Notes: generated by a model not told the origin, from the sequence alone. Positions 24,422 to 32,366 are shown, counted from the first letter of the stretch. The stretch is DNA of 32,726 nt from Methanobacteriota archaeon (GCA_013152685.1 JAADFX010000043.1:1-32726); one strand, 5' to 3'. Made by a program: numbers and translations.

Positions 24422-25480
24422 GTGCTTATGGAGAAGATATACGTAATCTGCGTCGACCGCGACGCCGATATCACCCGGAAGGCAGGGGAGAAGGGGCCTA
24501 TTCTGGGCAGGGAGGAAAACCTGCGCGTTGCGGTCAAGCTCGGTCTTGCGGACCCCTCTGAGAGCGACACCAACACCATCTTCGAGGCGGTCAGGCTTTA
24601 CGACTACTACAGGGAGCAGGGGCGGGAGGTCAGGGTCGCCACGCTGGTGGGGGATGAGAACGTCGGCGTTGTCAGCGACGAGGCTATAGCGAGGCAGCTG
24701 GACGAGATTCTCCGGGAGTTTGAGCCCGACGGCGTGGTGCTGGTCACCGACGGTGCCGAGGATGAGCACATCCTCCCCATTGTGGAGTCCCGCGCCAAGG
24801 TTATATCTGTGAGCAGGGTGATTGTGAAGCAGAGCGAGCAGCTGGAGAGCACCTACTACCTCCTGCTGGACTTCATGAAGGGCATAGCCAGCGACCCGAA
24901 GCTGTCCAGGATAATAATAGGCCTCCCGGGGATAGCGCTGGTGCTGTACATGCTCCTGGGGCCCCACAGCTGGCGCCTCATAGGCGGCATCCTGGGAGTT
25001 TTCCTGATAATCAAGGGCTTCGACCTGGAGGGGGTTATCTCCAGGAGCTTTCAGGACTTCAAGACCTCCTTCATTGCAGGCAGGCTCTCCTTCTTCACCT
25101 ACCTGGTGGCGGTGATTCTGGCGGTGCTGGGCGCCTTTATAGGCTGGCAGGAGGTGGAGGCGCGCGGCTACCAGAGCCACCTGGAGGGCGTCCCCGACTT
25201 CATCGTGGCCTCCATAGACTTCTTCATGTTCGCGGCGCTCATCGCCCTCCTCGGGAAGAGCATAGACGCCCTGCTGGAGGAGGAGAGCGTCAGCAGGTAC
25301 ATGGTGCTGGCGGTGTTCGTCATAGCCCTGAGGCTCATCCTGGACTCTGTTGCCCTCTACATAAGGGGCAACATAGCCAATGAGATGTTTGCCCTCTCCC
25401 TGACCCTCGGGCTGGTGCTCACCATGATCGCCTTCCTGGGGATCAGGGGGAGGAGCAGGGGAAGGGTAGAAGCCTCGTAG
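24422..25480 (+). CDS. DUF373 family membrane protein
   Basis: The 352-residue archaeal protein has a soluble amino domain (about 1-160, MEKIYVICVDRDADI, TLVGDENVGVVSDEAIARQLDEI, LVTDGAEDEHILPI, VIVKQSEQLESTYYLL) and about six membrane helices. This is the DUF373 architecture; function is unknown, and the Asp-rich DRD and TDGAEDE motifs suggest a metal or nucleotide site. I start at GTG 24422 with GAGGT eight bases upstream; ATG 24428 is almost equivalent, and TTG 24395 is less likely. It lies between the COG1340 gene and the phosphorylase gene, all on the same strand and close together. Confidence 0.9.
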   Translation: MLMEKIYVICVDRDADITRKAGEKGPILGREENLRVAVKLGLADPSESDTNTIFEAVRLYDYYREQGREVRVATLVGDENVGVVSDEAIARQLDEILREFEPDGVVLVTDGAEDEHILPIVESRAKVISVSRVIVKQSEQLESTYYLLLDFMKGIASDPKLSRIIIGLPGIALVLYMLLGPHSWRLIGGILGVFLIIKGFDLEGVISRSFQDFKTSFIAGRLSFFTYLVAVILAVLGAFIGWQEVEARGYQSHLEGVPDFIVASIDFFMFAALIALLGKSIDALLEEESVSRYMVLAVFVIALRLILDSVALYIRGNIANEMFALSLTLGLVLTMIAFLGIRGRSRGRVEAS

Positions 25481-25490
25481 AGGGACGGCC

Positions 25491-26267
25491 ATGGAGAGGA
25501 TAGCAATAATAGGAGGCACTGGCATATACGACCCGGAGCTCTTCGGAGAGAGGGAGAAGAGGGTGCTGACGACGCCCTACGGGAGGGCCTCACCTGCCTT
25601 TATCGGGGAGCTCGCCGGGAGGAGTGTTGTCTTCATGCCCCGCCACGGCACCGGACACGAGCGGCCCCCCCACAGGGTGAACTACCGCGCCAACATCTAC
25701 GCCCTCAAGCAGCTGGGGGTGGGCAGGATAATTGCCACCAACTCCGTGGGCGGGATAAACCCGGAGCTCTCCCCGGGAGACCTGGTGGTGCCCCACGACT
25801 TCATAGACTTCACACGCACCAGAAGGGTGACCTTCTACGACACCCAGGCGGTGCACGTGGACATGAGCCAGCCCTACTGCCCCGAGCTCAGGGAGGCGCT
25901 CATCCGCGCTGGCAGAGGTGCCGGCGGGGTGAAGGAGCGCGGCGTATATGCCGCCACGGAGGGACCGCGCTTTGAGACGCCGGCGGAGATACGCATGCTC
26001 TCCATGCTCGGGTGCGACATAGTGGGCATGACGGGCATACCCGAGGCGGTGCTCGCCAGGGAGCTTGAGATCTGCTACGCCAGCATAGCCACGGTTACAA
26101 ACTATGCCGCCGGCACAAAGCAGGAGAAGCTCACCGCCACGGAGGTGGTGGAGGTGGTGAGGCGCAACGAGGAGAGGCTGAGGAGGCTCATCCAGGAGGC
26201 GGTTGGGCTCATCCCGGAGGAGAGAAACTGCCCCTGCGCCACTGCGCTTGAGGAGGCACGGGTGTAG
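25491..26267 (+). CDS. mtnP: S-methyl-5'-thioadenosine/thioinosine phosphorylase
   Basis: The 258-residue protein is a trimeric-type nucleoside phosphorylase. Family signatures include IIGGTGIYD, RHGTGHERPPHRVNYRANIYALK (phosphate and ribose contacts), TNSVGGINP, ATEGPRFETPAEI and MTGIPEAVLARELEICYA. The base-recognition loop reads VTNYAAG, with Asn where adenine-type enzymes have Asp, which points to methylthioinosine (a 6-oxopurine) as substrate, as shown for the Methanocaldococcus enzyme. It salvages the MTA produced by polyamine synthesis. Stop is two bases from the convergent livM gene. Together with ahcY it completes recycling of SAM by-products. Confidence 0.92.
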   Translation: MERIAIIGGTGIYDPELFGEREKRVLTTPYGRASPAFIGELAGRSVVFMPRHGTGHERPPHRVNYRANIYALKQLGVGRIIATNSVGGINPELSPGDLVVPHDFIDFTRTRRVTFYDTQAVHVDMSQPYCPELREALIRAGRGAGGVKERGVYAATEGPRFETPAEIRMLSMLGCDIVGMTGIPEAVLARELEICYASIATVTNYAAGTKQEKLTATEVVEVVRRNEERLRRLIQEAVGLIPEERNCPCATALEEARV

Positions 26268-26269
26268 GG

Positions 26270-27193
26270 CTACCTCCACCTGTCGAAGATGCTCGCAAGC
26301 CCCCTGGGCTTGAATATCACCATCGCCACCAGCAGGGCGCCGATTATTACAAAGCGCTCGAAGCTCAGCCCCAGGTTTTTGAGGCCCTCCCAGATGAGGG
26401 TCACCACCACGGTGCCCACAATTGGGCCCTCGAGGGTGGCGAGCCCACCAGCTATGGCGTAGATCACCGGCCAGAAGGAGTTGTGCACACTGTATATCTC
26501 AGGGGTGATGTAGGCGAAGCTGTGAGTCTGGAGCGCCCCCGCCAGGCCCGCGATGTAGGTGCTTATGAGAAAGGCCACGAGCTTGTACCTCACCACGTCC
26601 ACGCCGAGGACCTTGGCCTCGAGCTCATTCTCGCGTATAGCCGCGAAGGCAACGCCCAGCCTGGAGCGCATTATCCAGTACACGAGCAGCGTGGTGGCTA
26701 TGGCGAGGAGCAGCATGAAGTAGTACTCGTAGAGGTAGCGGTGCTCCAGGGTGGCGCTGAAGAACCGCCTTGCGGGTATGCCGTCCACACCACCGAAGAT
26801 GTCGGTGAACTGGTTGAGGAATATGGTGCCTATTATTATTGAGAAGCCGAAGGTCACCATCGCCAGGAACCACTCGCGCAGGCGGACGCAGATGGCACCC
26901 ACCAGCAGCCCCGCGAGGGCGGCGAAGCCGGCGCCTATGAAGATGGTGATGAAGGGCGAGAGCTCCAGCCTCGAGGCGAGCAGGGCAGAGGCGTAGCCGC
27001 CTATGCCGAAGAAGGCTGCGTGCCCCAGGGATGCCTGCCCCGAGTAGGTGAGGAGGTTCCAGGAGTGGGTGTATATGATGAAGATGACCATTATTATGAG
27101 CACCTTCATCAGATAGGGGCTGTCTCCGGCGACCAGCGGCAGGAGCAGCCCGGCGAGCAGGGCAGCCGCCCAGAGGAGGTGGGCCCTCTTCAC
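26270..27193 (-). CDS. livM: Branched-chain amino-acid-type ABC permease (LivM)
   Basis: The 307-residue permease has about nine to ten membrane helices and the LivM family motifs WNLLTYSGQASLGHAAFFGIGGYASALL near the start and the EAA-like loop RSRLGVAFAAIRENELEAKVLGVDV. It forms a heterodimer with LivH for uptake of branched-chain amino acids or related compounds such as urea or amides. Its ATG overlaps the livH stop in an ATGA junction. The ATPases and binding protein are not in the window, so the substrate cannot be inferred. Confidence 0.95.
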   Translation of the reverse strand: MKRAHLLWAAALLAGLLLPLVAGDSPYLMKVLIIMVIFIIYTHSWNLLTYSGQASLGHAAFFGIGGYASALLASRLELSPFITIFIGAGFAALAGLLVGAICVRLREWFLAMVTFGFSIIIGTIFLNQFTDIFGGVDGIPARRFFSATLEHRYLYEYYFMLLLAIATTLLVYWIMRSRLGVAFAAIRENELEAKVLGVDVVRYKLVAFLISTYIAGLAGALQTHSFAYITPEIYSVHNSFWPVIYAIAGGLATLEGPIVGTVVVTLIWEGLKNLGLSFERFVIIGALLVAMVIFKPRGLASIFDRWR

Positions 27194-28068
27194 TCCTCAC
27201 CCTCCCCGAAGATTCCATGGGGTCTGACTACCAGGACTGCGATGAGGATGAGGAAGGATATGGCGTCCTTCCAGTGGTTGCCGAAAAGGTAGCCTCCGGC
27301 GTTTTCGGCGATGCCGTAGATGAGGCCGCCCACAATTGCGCCGGGTATGCTCCCCAGTCCGCCGAGGATGATTATGGCGAAGGCCTTGATCGCAGGAAGG
27401 GAGCCGGTGTAGGGGTTGAAGAGCTGGCCGCTTATTGCCCACAGCGCCCCCGCCGCGGCGGCGAGGGCGACGCCGAGGCCGAAGCAGAGCATGTCTATCC
27501 TCTCCACGTTGATGCCCATGAGCTGCGCCGCCTTCCTGTTCTGACTGGTGGCGCGCATCGCCCTGCCCAGACGCGTCTTCTTCAGGAAGAGGTGCAGGGC
27601 GATGAGGATCAGCGCTGTGAAGCCCACCAGTATCACGTAGTCCAGGGGGAGGTTTATCCCGCCCAGGGGGATGGTCTTCGCCGCGTAGGGGCTGTGCATG
27701 CTCCTGAAGTCGTCGCCCCACAGGAAGGCGACGCCGTTCTGGAGGATGTATATTAAGCCCAGGCTGACGAAGATTTCGTTGAGCTTGCCGGTGCCCATGA
27801 TGGGCCTGAAGGCCAGCCGCTCCACGGCTATGCCCAGAAGGCCCAGGATGAGCATCGCCGGCAGAATTGCCAGGTAGGGGTTTATCCCCAGCAGCACCAC
27901 TATCCAGAAGGTGGCGTAGCAGCCCAGCATCAGAAACTCGCCGTGGGCGAAGTTCACCACCTTCATCACGCCGAAGATCAGGGTCAAGCCCGTGGCGAGC
28001 AGCATGTAGATGCAGCCCGCATATATGCCCCAGAAAAGCACCTGCAGTGCTATGCTAAGCTCCGGCAT
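27190..28068 (-). CDS. livH: Branched-chain amino-acid-type ABC permease (LivH)
   Basis: The 292-residue permease has the LivH signatures TLIFGVMKVVNFAHGEFLMLGCY near the start and the ATPase-contact loop RLGRAMRATSQNRKAAQLMGINVERID. I chose ATG 28066-28068 because the 19 upstream codons fall in the promoter: a TATA-like TTTTTTAAATCC lies 35-40 bases before it and GTGATGGC gives a possible ribosome site. A 12-base perfect palindrome covers this leader. It is the first gene of livH-livM. Confidence 0.94.
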   Translation of the reverse strand: MPELSIALQVLFWGIYAGCIYMLLATGLTLIFGVMKVVNFAHGEFLMLGCYATFWIVVLLGINPYLAILPAMLILGLLGIAVERLAFRPIMGTGKLNEIFVSLGLIYILQNGVAFLWGDDFRSMHSPYAAKTIPLGGINLPLDYVILVGFTALILIALHLFLKKTRLGRAMRATSQNRKAAQLMGINVERIDMLCFGLGVALAAAAGALWAISGQLFNPYTGSLPAIKAFAIIILGGLGSIPGAIVGGLIYGIAENAGGYLFGNHWKDAISFLILIAVLVVRPHGIFGEGEE

Positions 28069-28070
28069 GC

Positions 28071-28082
28071 CATCACGTGATG
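28071..28082. promoter_or_regulatory. Perfect palindrome CATCACGTGATG in the livH leader (operator candidate)
   Basis: This 12-base perfect palindrome begins two bases upstream of the livH start codon, over the expected transcription start (TATA-like AAAAATTTTTTAAATCC on the minus strand at about 28100-28112). Binding there would block transcription or translation of the permease genes. The regulator is unknown. Confidence 0.45.
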
Positions 28083-28159
28083 TGAATAAAGCGCGGGGAT
28101 TTAAAAAATTTTCCCGGGTTGCCATATAATCTTAAAACGTTAAACACCTGTTCTGAGCC

Positions 28160-28579
28160 ATGAGGCTCGAAATTCCGCTGCTCGGGCTTGCCATCATCCT
28201 GATGTGGGGTCTGTGGGGCTTCCTGTACAAGTACGGTATAGACAGGCTGGGCCTCTTCCGCGCCCTATTTGTGACAAATGTGATGTACATGCTGAGCAAT
28301 CTGGTGATACTCGCCTACCTATACCACAGGGGGGTTGACTTCTCCCTTTCGCCGCCCGCCGCGCTGCTGATGCTGGGCACCGTCCTGGGCGTGGGAGCGT
28401 CGCTGCTCTTCATGCTCGCCCTGGAGAGGTACCCGGGCAGTATAGTGATACCCCTCACCGCCCTGTACCCGGCGGTGAGCGCTGTGCTGGCGGTGCTGGT
28501 GCTGGGGGAGAAGATAAAAGCGGTGAATGCCCTGGGCATCGTCCTGGCAATCCTGGCGGGATACCTGCTCACCAGGTGA
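28160..28579 (+). CDS. Half-size EamA/DMT-superfamily transporter
   Basis: The 139-residue membrane protein has about five hydrophobic helices and fits a single EamA unit: LGLAIILMWGLWGFLYKYGID at the start, then LALERYPGSIVIPLTALYPAVSAVLAVLVLGEKI and AVNALGIVLAILAGYLL. Full transporters of the superfamily have two such units; this one would work as a dimer. A TATA element CATATAAT (28123-28130) predicts a leader of a few bases. Substrate unknown; it could move metabolites or drugs. Confidence 0.85.
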   Translation: MRLEIPLLGLAIILMWGLWGFLYKYGIDRLGLFRALFVTNVMYMLSNLVILAYLYHRGVDFSLSPPAALLMLGTVLGVGASLLFMLALERYPGSIVIPLTALYPAVSAVLAVLVLGEKIKAVNALGIVLAILAGYLLTR

Positions 28580-28626
28580 GTTCTCAAGAAGATTTGATTT
28601 CATAATCAAGATTTTTTTAGGAAAAG

Positions 28627-28636
28627 CTTAAATATC
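28627..28636 (+). promoter_or_regulatory. TATA box of the peptide/radical SAM operon
   Basis: CTTAAATATC, preceded by a purine-rich GGAAAAG that fits a BRE, lies about 35 bases before ATG 28669. The leader would carry GGAGGT (28657-28662), a full Shine-Dalgarno. Confidence 0.5.
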
Positions 28637-28668
28637 TCAGGCACATACCGGAAATTGGAGGTAATTGG

Positions 28669-28776
28669 ATGGACAAAAGCGAAAATGAGAGGGAAATCTG
28701 CTTCAGGTATGAGTGCAGGTACACGGGGGCGGGGCTCACCCACTACGTGATGCAGAGCAGAGAGTCGCCCTTCTAG
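28669..28776 (+). CDS. Putative RiPP precursor peptide (35 residues)
   Basis: A 35-codon gene starts at ATG 28669 behind a full Shine-Dalgarno (GGAGGT, seven bases away) and a TATA box, and ends 13 bases before the radical SAM gene. The peptide has a charged leader-like amino end (residues 1-9), a core with C11, Y14, C16 and Y18 (ICFRYECRY), and then TGAGLTHYVMQ (19-29) before a polar tail ending in Phe. A small peptide with two Cys and several Tyr immediately before a SPASM protein is the normal arrangement for radical SAM-modified peptides (RiPPs). The GxGLTHY stretch recalls archaeal precursors of the CbpA/CbpB type, but I cannot confirm this. The alternative is a leader peptide with no product. 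Confidence 0.72.
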   Translation: MDKSENEREICFRYECRYTGAGLTHYVMQSRESPF

Positions 28777-28789
28777 GGCAGGTGGTGCA

Positions 28790-30055
28790 ATGCTCCAGGA
28801 GCTCCGCGTTGGGGAGGAGGTGGTATGGTTCGACCCCGAGACCTGCTTCTGGGGTCTGGGGGAGCGGGATAAGCTGGAGGCGCTCCACTCCTGCGTTGAG
28901 GATGAGCTCTCGAGGGAGATGCACGCCCTGCGCAGCTCAGTGGAGGTGGTGATGCTCTATGTGAACCCCACGGACAGGTGCAACGCCTCCTGCCCATACT
29001 GCTACCTCCCGGCGGGCGTCAAATCCCGGGGGAGGTCAATGAGCACCGGGGAGCTGCGCAGGGTGGTGGAGGAGGCGCTGGATTTCTTCGGGGCACGTGG
29101 TGTGGCGGGCTCGGTGGTGTTCCACGGAAGCGAGCCCCTGCTGAGCAGGGAGAGCATCTTCAGCGTGATAGACGAGTACAGGAGGGAGCTCCACTTCGGC
29201 ATCCAGACGAATGGCCTGCTCCTCACCGAGGAGGATGCGGAGTTTATACGGAGCAGGGGTGTGAGAATAGGCATATCCCTGGACTCCCCGGATGAGGAGA
29301 CCAACGACGCCCTGCGCGGGAGGGGGCACTTCCGGAGGGTGTCGGAGGCGCTGAGCTGGCTCTCGGGCTACGAGGGGCTGAGTGTGGTCACCACCATAAC
29401 CAGGCACAACCAGGGGCAGCTGGCGGAGATGGTGAGGTTCCTCCACTCAAGGGGCGTGCCCGTGTGCCTGATGAACCCGGTGAGGCTGACTCAGAGGGGC
29501 TCCCTGTCCCTGATGCCGGAGCCCGCGGAGATGGCCGCCAGCTTTATCAGGGCGGTTGACACCGCCATTGAGCTCACAGGGCAGGGTAGGCGGATTGTGG
29601 TCGCCGACTTCGCCAACCTGCTGCTGGGCATCACAGCGCCCTCTGCGAGGGTGCTGATGTGCGACATCTCCCCCTGCGGCGCCGGCAGGAGGTTCCTCTC
29701 AGTGGCGGCTGATGGCGAGTGCTACCCCTGCGGCGAGTTCATAGGGATGGGGGAGTTCTCCGGGGGTAACATCTTCAGGCGCTCCCTGCCGGAGGTTATC
29801 GACTCCCGGGGCTTTGCCAGGGTGAGGGCCCGGAGGGTGGAGCAGATAGAGGGGTGCAGCACCTGCCCCGTGAGGAACGTCTGCGGTGCCCCCTGCCCGG
29901 CGGAGCTCCACTCCTCAGGCGGCAGCATGCACCGCAGGAGCCACTACTGCGAGTTTTACCTCAGGGTGATAGAGCACGCCTTCAGGGTGGTGCTGCGCGG
30001 CGACCTCTGGCACGTGCTGCGCAGGTCGGCGCTCAGGGAGAAGTTCAGCCTCTGA
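28790..30055 (+). CDS. Radical SAM/SPASM peptide maturase
   Basis: The 421-residue protein has a radical SAM core with CxxxCxxC (C64, C68, C71 in TDRCNASCPYCY), the GxIQTNG-type strand FGIQTNGLLL and ISLDSP. The carboxyl SPASM domain carries nine cysteines (C291, C296, C311, C314, C356, C359, C365, C369, C387; the CSTCPVRNVCGAPCP block is characteristic), enough for two auxiliary [4Fe-4S] clusters. Such enzymes install thioether, C-C or C-O bonds in peptides, for example sactionine and mycofactocin maturases. The first 50 residues have no RRE that I can recognise. ATG 28790 follows AGGTGGTG. The last 11 bases overlap truA in convergent orientation. It most likely modifies the peptide encoded just upstream. 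Confidence 0.93.
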   Translation: MLQELRVGEEVVWFDPETCFWGLGERDKLEALHSCVEDELSREMHALRSSVEVVMLYVNPTDRCNASCPYCYLPAGVKSRGRSMSTGELRRVVEEALDFFGARGVAGSVVFHGSEPLLSRESIFSVIDEYRRELHFGIQTNGLLLTEEDAEFIRSRGVRIGISLDSPDEETNDALRGRGHFRRVSEALSWLSGYEGLSVVTTITRHNQGQLAEMVRFLHSRGVPVCLMNPVRLTQRGSLSLMPEPAEMAASFIRAVDTAIELTGQGRRIVVADFANLLLGITAPSARVLMCDISPCGAGRRFLSVAADGECYPCGEFIGMGEFSGGNIFRRSLPEVIDSRGFARVRARRVEQIEGCSTCPVRNVCGAPCPAELHSSGGSMHRRSHYCEFYLRVIEHAFRVVLRGDLWHVLRRSALREKFSL

Positions 30056-30827
30056 GCTCGGCGCTCATGGCACCGGCAATTGCCGCCTGTGCGCACAGGG
30101 CGGCGAACCTCTCCTCCAGCTGCTGCGAGAGCTTCCCGGCGGTGTACTCCTCGTGCTCAAACTCAAAGTCGTAGGCCACCTCCCAGAGCACAAGAAATTG
30201 GGGCGGCGCCGCCGGAAATTTGCGCTCCACTCCCGGGAGAAGGGCCTCCTCCAGCGCCTCCAGGGAGAGCTCGCCCCTGCCCACCATGGCGATGGCGCTG
30301 GTCAGCCTGCGCACCATCTCCCACAGGAAGCTCTCACCCTTGAAGGTCAGCACCACCACCTCGCCCCTCCTCTCGGCGGTGACGCTCAGGAGCCTGCGGG
30401 TGTAGTTCTTGCCTCTCGCCCTGGTGAAGTTGTGGAAGCTGTGCTCCCCCTCCAGGAGGCGGCACGCTTCCCTTATTGCTCCGAGGTCAAAGCCCTCGTC
30501 GTAGAGGAAGTACCTGTAGGTTCTGTGGAGGGCGTCGTAGCGCGGGTGGAAGTGCCCGGGCACCTCCCTTATGGCGAGCACCCTGAGCTCGGGGCACAGA
30601 CGCGCGTTCACCGCCCTTGGAGGGAGCTTCCTGTCCATGTCGAAGGCGAAGACATTGCCCAGGGCGCTGACAAATCTATCCGTCCTGCCGGCGCTCTTGA
30701 AGTTCCTCACCTCGCCTAGGCTGCGCAGCGCACGGAGAAGCTCCCCCTCGACGGTTCGCCTGTCCGGCTGGCGCTGGGAGCCGTAAAAGGCGGTGCCGTC
30801 GTAGTACACCTTGGCGGCCAGCCTCAT
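30045..30827 (-). CDS. truA: tRNA pseudouridine synthase (TruA family)
   Basis: The 260-residue protein is a TruA-type enzyme, which isomerises uridines in the anticodon arm of tRNA. The catalytic aspartate D50 lies in SAGRTDRFVSALG, which deviates from the usual GRTDxGVHA at the Gly-Val-His positions. Other family segments include AAKVYYDGTAFYGSQRQ, RTYRYFLYDE and LTFKGESFLWEMVRR. ATG 30825-30827 follows GGAGGGAGAG. It starts 11 bases after the hisS stop codon, so the two genes form an operon. Its 3' end overlaps the radical SAM gene by 11 bases. Confidence 0.92.
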   Translation of the reverse strand: MRLAAKVYYDGTAFYGSQRQPDRRTVEGELLRALRSLGEVRNFKSAGRTDRFVSALGNVFAFDMDRKLPPRAVNARLCPELRVLAIREVPGHFHPRYDALHRTYRYFLYDEGFDLGAIREACRLLEGEHSFHNFTRARGKNYTRRLLSVTAERRGEVVVLTFKGESFLWEMVRRLTSAIAMVGRGELSLEALEEALLPGVERKFPAAPPQFLVLWEVAYDFEFEHEEYTAGKLSQQLEERFAALCAQAAIAGAMSAELRG

Positions 30828-30838
30828 CTCTCCCTCCT

Positions 30839-32116
30839 CTACCCCGCCAGCTCCCTCTCGAGTTCTTCAATGTCCACCTCGCGCTGCTCGCCACTGCGCA
30901 TGTCCTTCAGCAGCACCCTGCCCCGCTCCGTCTCCTCTCCCACGAGGACGACATAGTCTATACCCTTCGAGCTGGCGTAGGAGAGCGCCTTCTTCACCTT
31001 TCTGCGCATCACCTCGAGCTCGCATGCCACACTGCGCCGCAGCAGGGCGGAGATTTCTATGGCCCTGTCCAGGTACTCCTCGCCAAAGGGTATCACCATA
31101 ATCTTAGCGCCCTCCTCGCCTCCCAGCTCGACCCCATCCTTCTCCAGCGCCAGCATGATGCGGTCGAAGCCGAAGGCGAAGCCGCTGGTTGCCACCGGCT
31201 TACCGCCGAAGGTCTCCGCTAGGGAGTAGCTGCCCCCGCCGCATATCTGCTTCTCAGCTCCGAGCTTGCTGGCGTATATCTCGAAGACCATGCCGGTGTA
31301 GTAGTCGAGCCCGCGGGCTATCCCCAGGTTGAGGGTGTACTCCCTGACGCCGAAGCTCTCGAGGGCGTCGAGTATACCCTCCAGCTCTCTAAGCTCATTA
31401 AGCGCCGCCTCCCTGCCCGCGAGCAGCTCTTCAGCGCGGCTCACCACAGCGCTGCGCTCACCCTTCAGCTCCAGCACCCCGGCTATTGCACTTCTGTCCT
31501 CCTCTGACAGCCCCAGCTTCAGCAGCTCCTCCTCAAGCTGCTCCTCGTCCCCCTTGTCTATTATGCCCATTATCCTGCACTGCTCCCCCTCGGCTATGCC
31601 CCTCTCCTCAAGAAACTTCCTGAGCACACCCACGCTGCCCACGTGGAGCTCGTAATTGCGCAGCCCCAGCTCGTCGAGCACCGCCTTTGCAAGGGCGATG
31701 ACCTCCGCCTGCGCCTCGGGCGAGGAGGAGCCTATAAGCTCCACACCAGCCTGCCAGAACTCCCGGTAGCGTCCCGCCTGGGGGCGCTCGTAGCGGAAGC
31801 AGTTCCCGAAGTAGTACAGCCGCAGGGGCTTGGGCGAGCTCTGGAGCTCATTAACATAGAGGCGCATCACGGGTGCGGTAAGCTCCGGCCTCAGGGCTAA
31901 GTCGCGCCCCCCCTTATCCTTAAAGTGGTAGAGGTGGGCCACTATCTCCTCCCCGGATTTTGCGGTGATCAGCTCCAGGTGCTCGAAGGTGGGCGTCGCC
32001 ACCTCGGCGTAGCCAAAGCGGACAAAAACGCGGCGCATCCTCTGCTCCACACTGCGCCGGGCCGCCATCTCCTCCGGGAGGAAGTCCCTGGTGCCTCTGG
32101 GCCTGGAGTACTTCAT
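30839..32116 (-). CDS. hisS: Histidyl-tRNA synthetase
   Basis: The 425-residue class II synthetase starts RPRGTRDFLPEE. Motif 2 is in YYFGNCFRYERPQAGRYREFWQAGVELIG, the histidine-specific segment is LGIARGLDYYTGMVFE and motif 3 is ATSGFAFGFDRIML; the carboxyl anticodon-binding domain follows (about 325-425). I start at ATG 32114-32116: a TATA element TTTTTAATATCC lies about 27 bases upstream, suggesting a leaderless or very short leader; the longer frame contains promoter sequence. GGAGGT at about twelve bases upstream is too distant to be decisive. It is followed by truA. Confidence 0.95.
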   Translation of the reverse strand: MKYSRPRGTRDFLPEEMAARRSVEQRMRRVFVRFGYAEVATPTFEHLELITAKSGEEIVAHLYHFKDKGGRDLALRPELTAPVMRLYVNELQSSPKPLRLYYFGNCFRYERPQAGRYREFWQAGVELIGSSSPEAQAEVIALAKAVLDELGLRNYELHVGSVGVLRKFLEERGIAEGEQCRIMGIIDKGDEEQLEEELLKLGLSEEDRSAIAGVLELKGERSAVVSRAEELLAGREAALNELRELEGILDALESFGVREYTLNLGIARGLDYYTGMVFEIYASKLGAEKQICGGGSYSLAETFGGKPVATSGFAFGFDRIMLALEKDGVELGGEEGAKIMVIPFGEEYLDRAIEISALLRRSVACELEVMRRKVKKALSYASSKGIDYVVLVGEETERGRVLLKDMRSGEQREVDIEELERELAG

Positions 32117-32136
32117 GGCAGGTATATTACCTCCCG

Positions 32137-32150
32137 GGGATATTAAAAAC
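32137..32150 (-). promoter_or_regulatory. TATA-box promoter of hisS
   Basis: The minus strand reads AAGTTTTTAATATCC, with the TATA-like core about 27 bases before the ATG. This spacing predicts a near-leaderless transcript. Confidence 0.45.
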
Positions 32151-32226
32151 TTATTCCCGGGCGCTCCGGTTCCCCGGCTAGCCGCAGAGCCTGCCCGCGA
32201 TGGCCCGGTTAACAATCGTTTCAATT

Positions 32227-32366
32227 ATGGATAAAAAACAAAAATAGCAGAAGCACTTAAAGAGCTTCCCATCCCAACCGCAAGCGGCGTTCTGGCATTT
32301 GCATTTATTAAACCGATATACAAGGCTTTGCAAAATCCGGAGTATTTAAACCTCAAACAGCTTTAA
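32227..32366 (+). pseudogene. Small ORF disrupted by one missing base in an A-run
   Basis: ATG 32227 is followed by codons for MDKKQK and a stop (TAG 32245-32247). In the next frame, from 32235, 43 sense codons run to TAA 32364-32366 with convincing composition (KIAEALKELPIPTASGVLAF, then AFIKPIYKALQNPEYLNLKQL). Adding one A to the A6 run at 32233-32238 joins the two into a 46-residue protein. It is thus a pseudogene with a single-base deletion, a homopolymer sequencing error or a programmed frameshift. The frame overlaps the 3' end of the convergent VapC gene. I do not recognise the family. Base composition is AT-rich, like the VapC gene. Confidence 0.5.

Noticed and set aside
23990-25525. 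511-codon open frame antisense to the COG1340 and DUF373 genes
   Set aside because: Composition is shadow-like (Leu/His/Gln-rich), with no domain or ribosome site, and both genes on the other strand are well supported.
28587-28668. Riboswitch in the leader of the peptide/radical SAM operon
   Set aside because: The 89-base gap contains an ordinary TATA box and Shine-Dalgarno and I saw no convincing structured aptamer.
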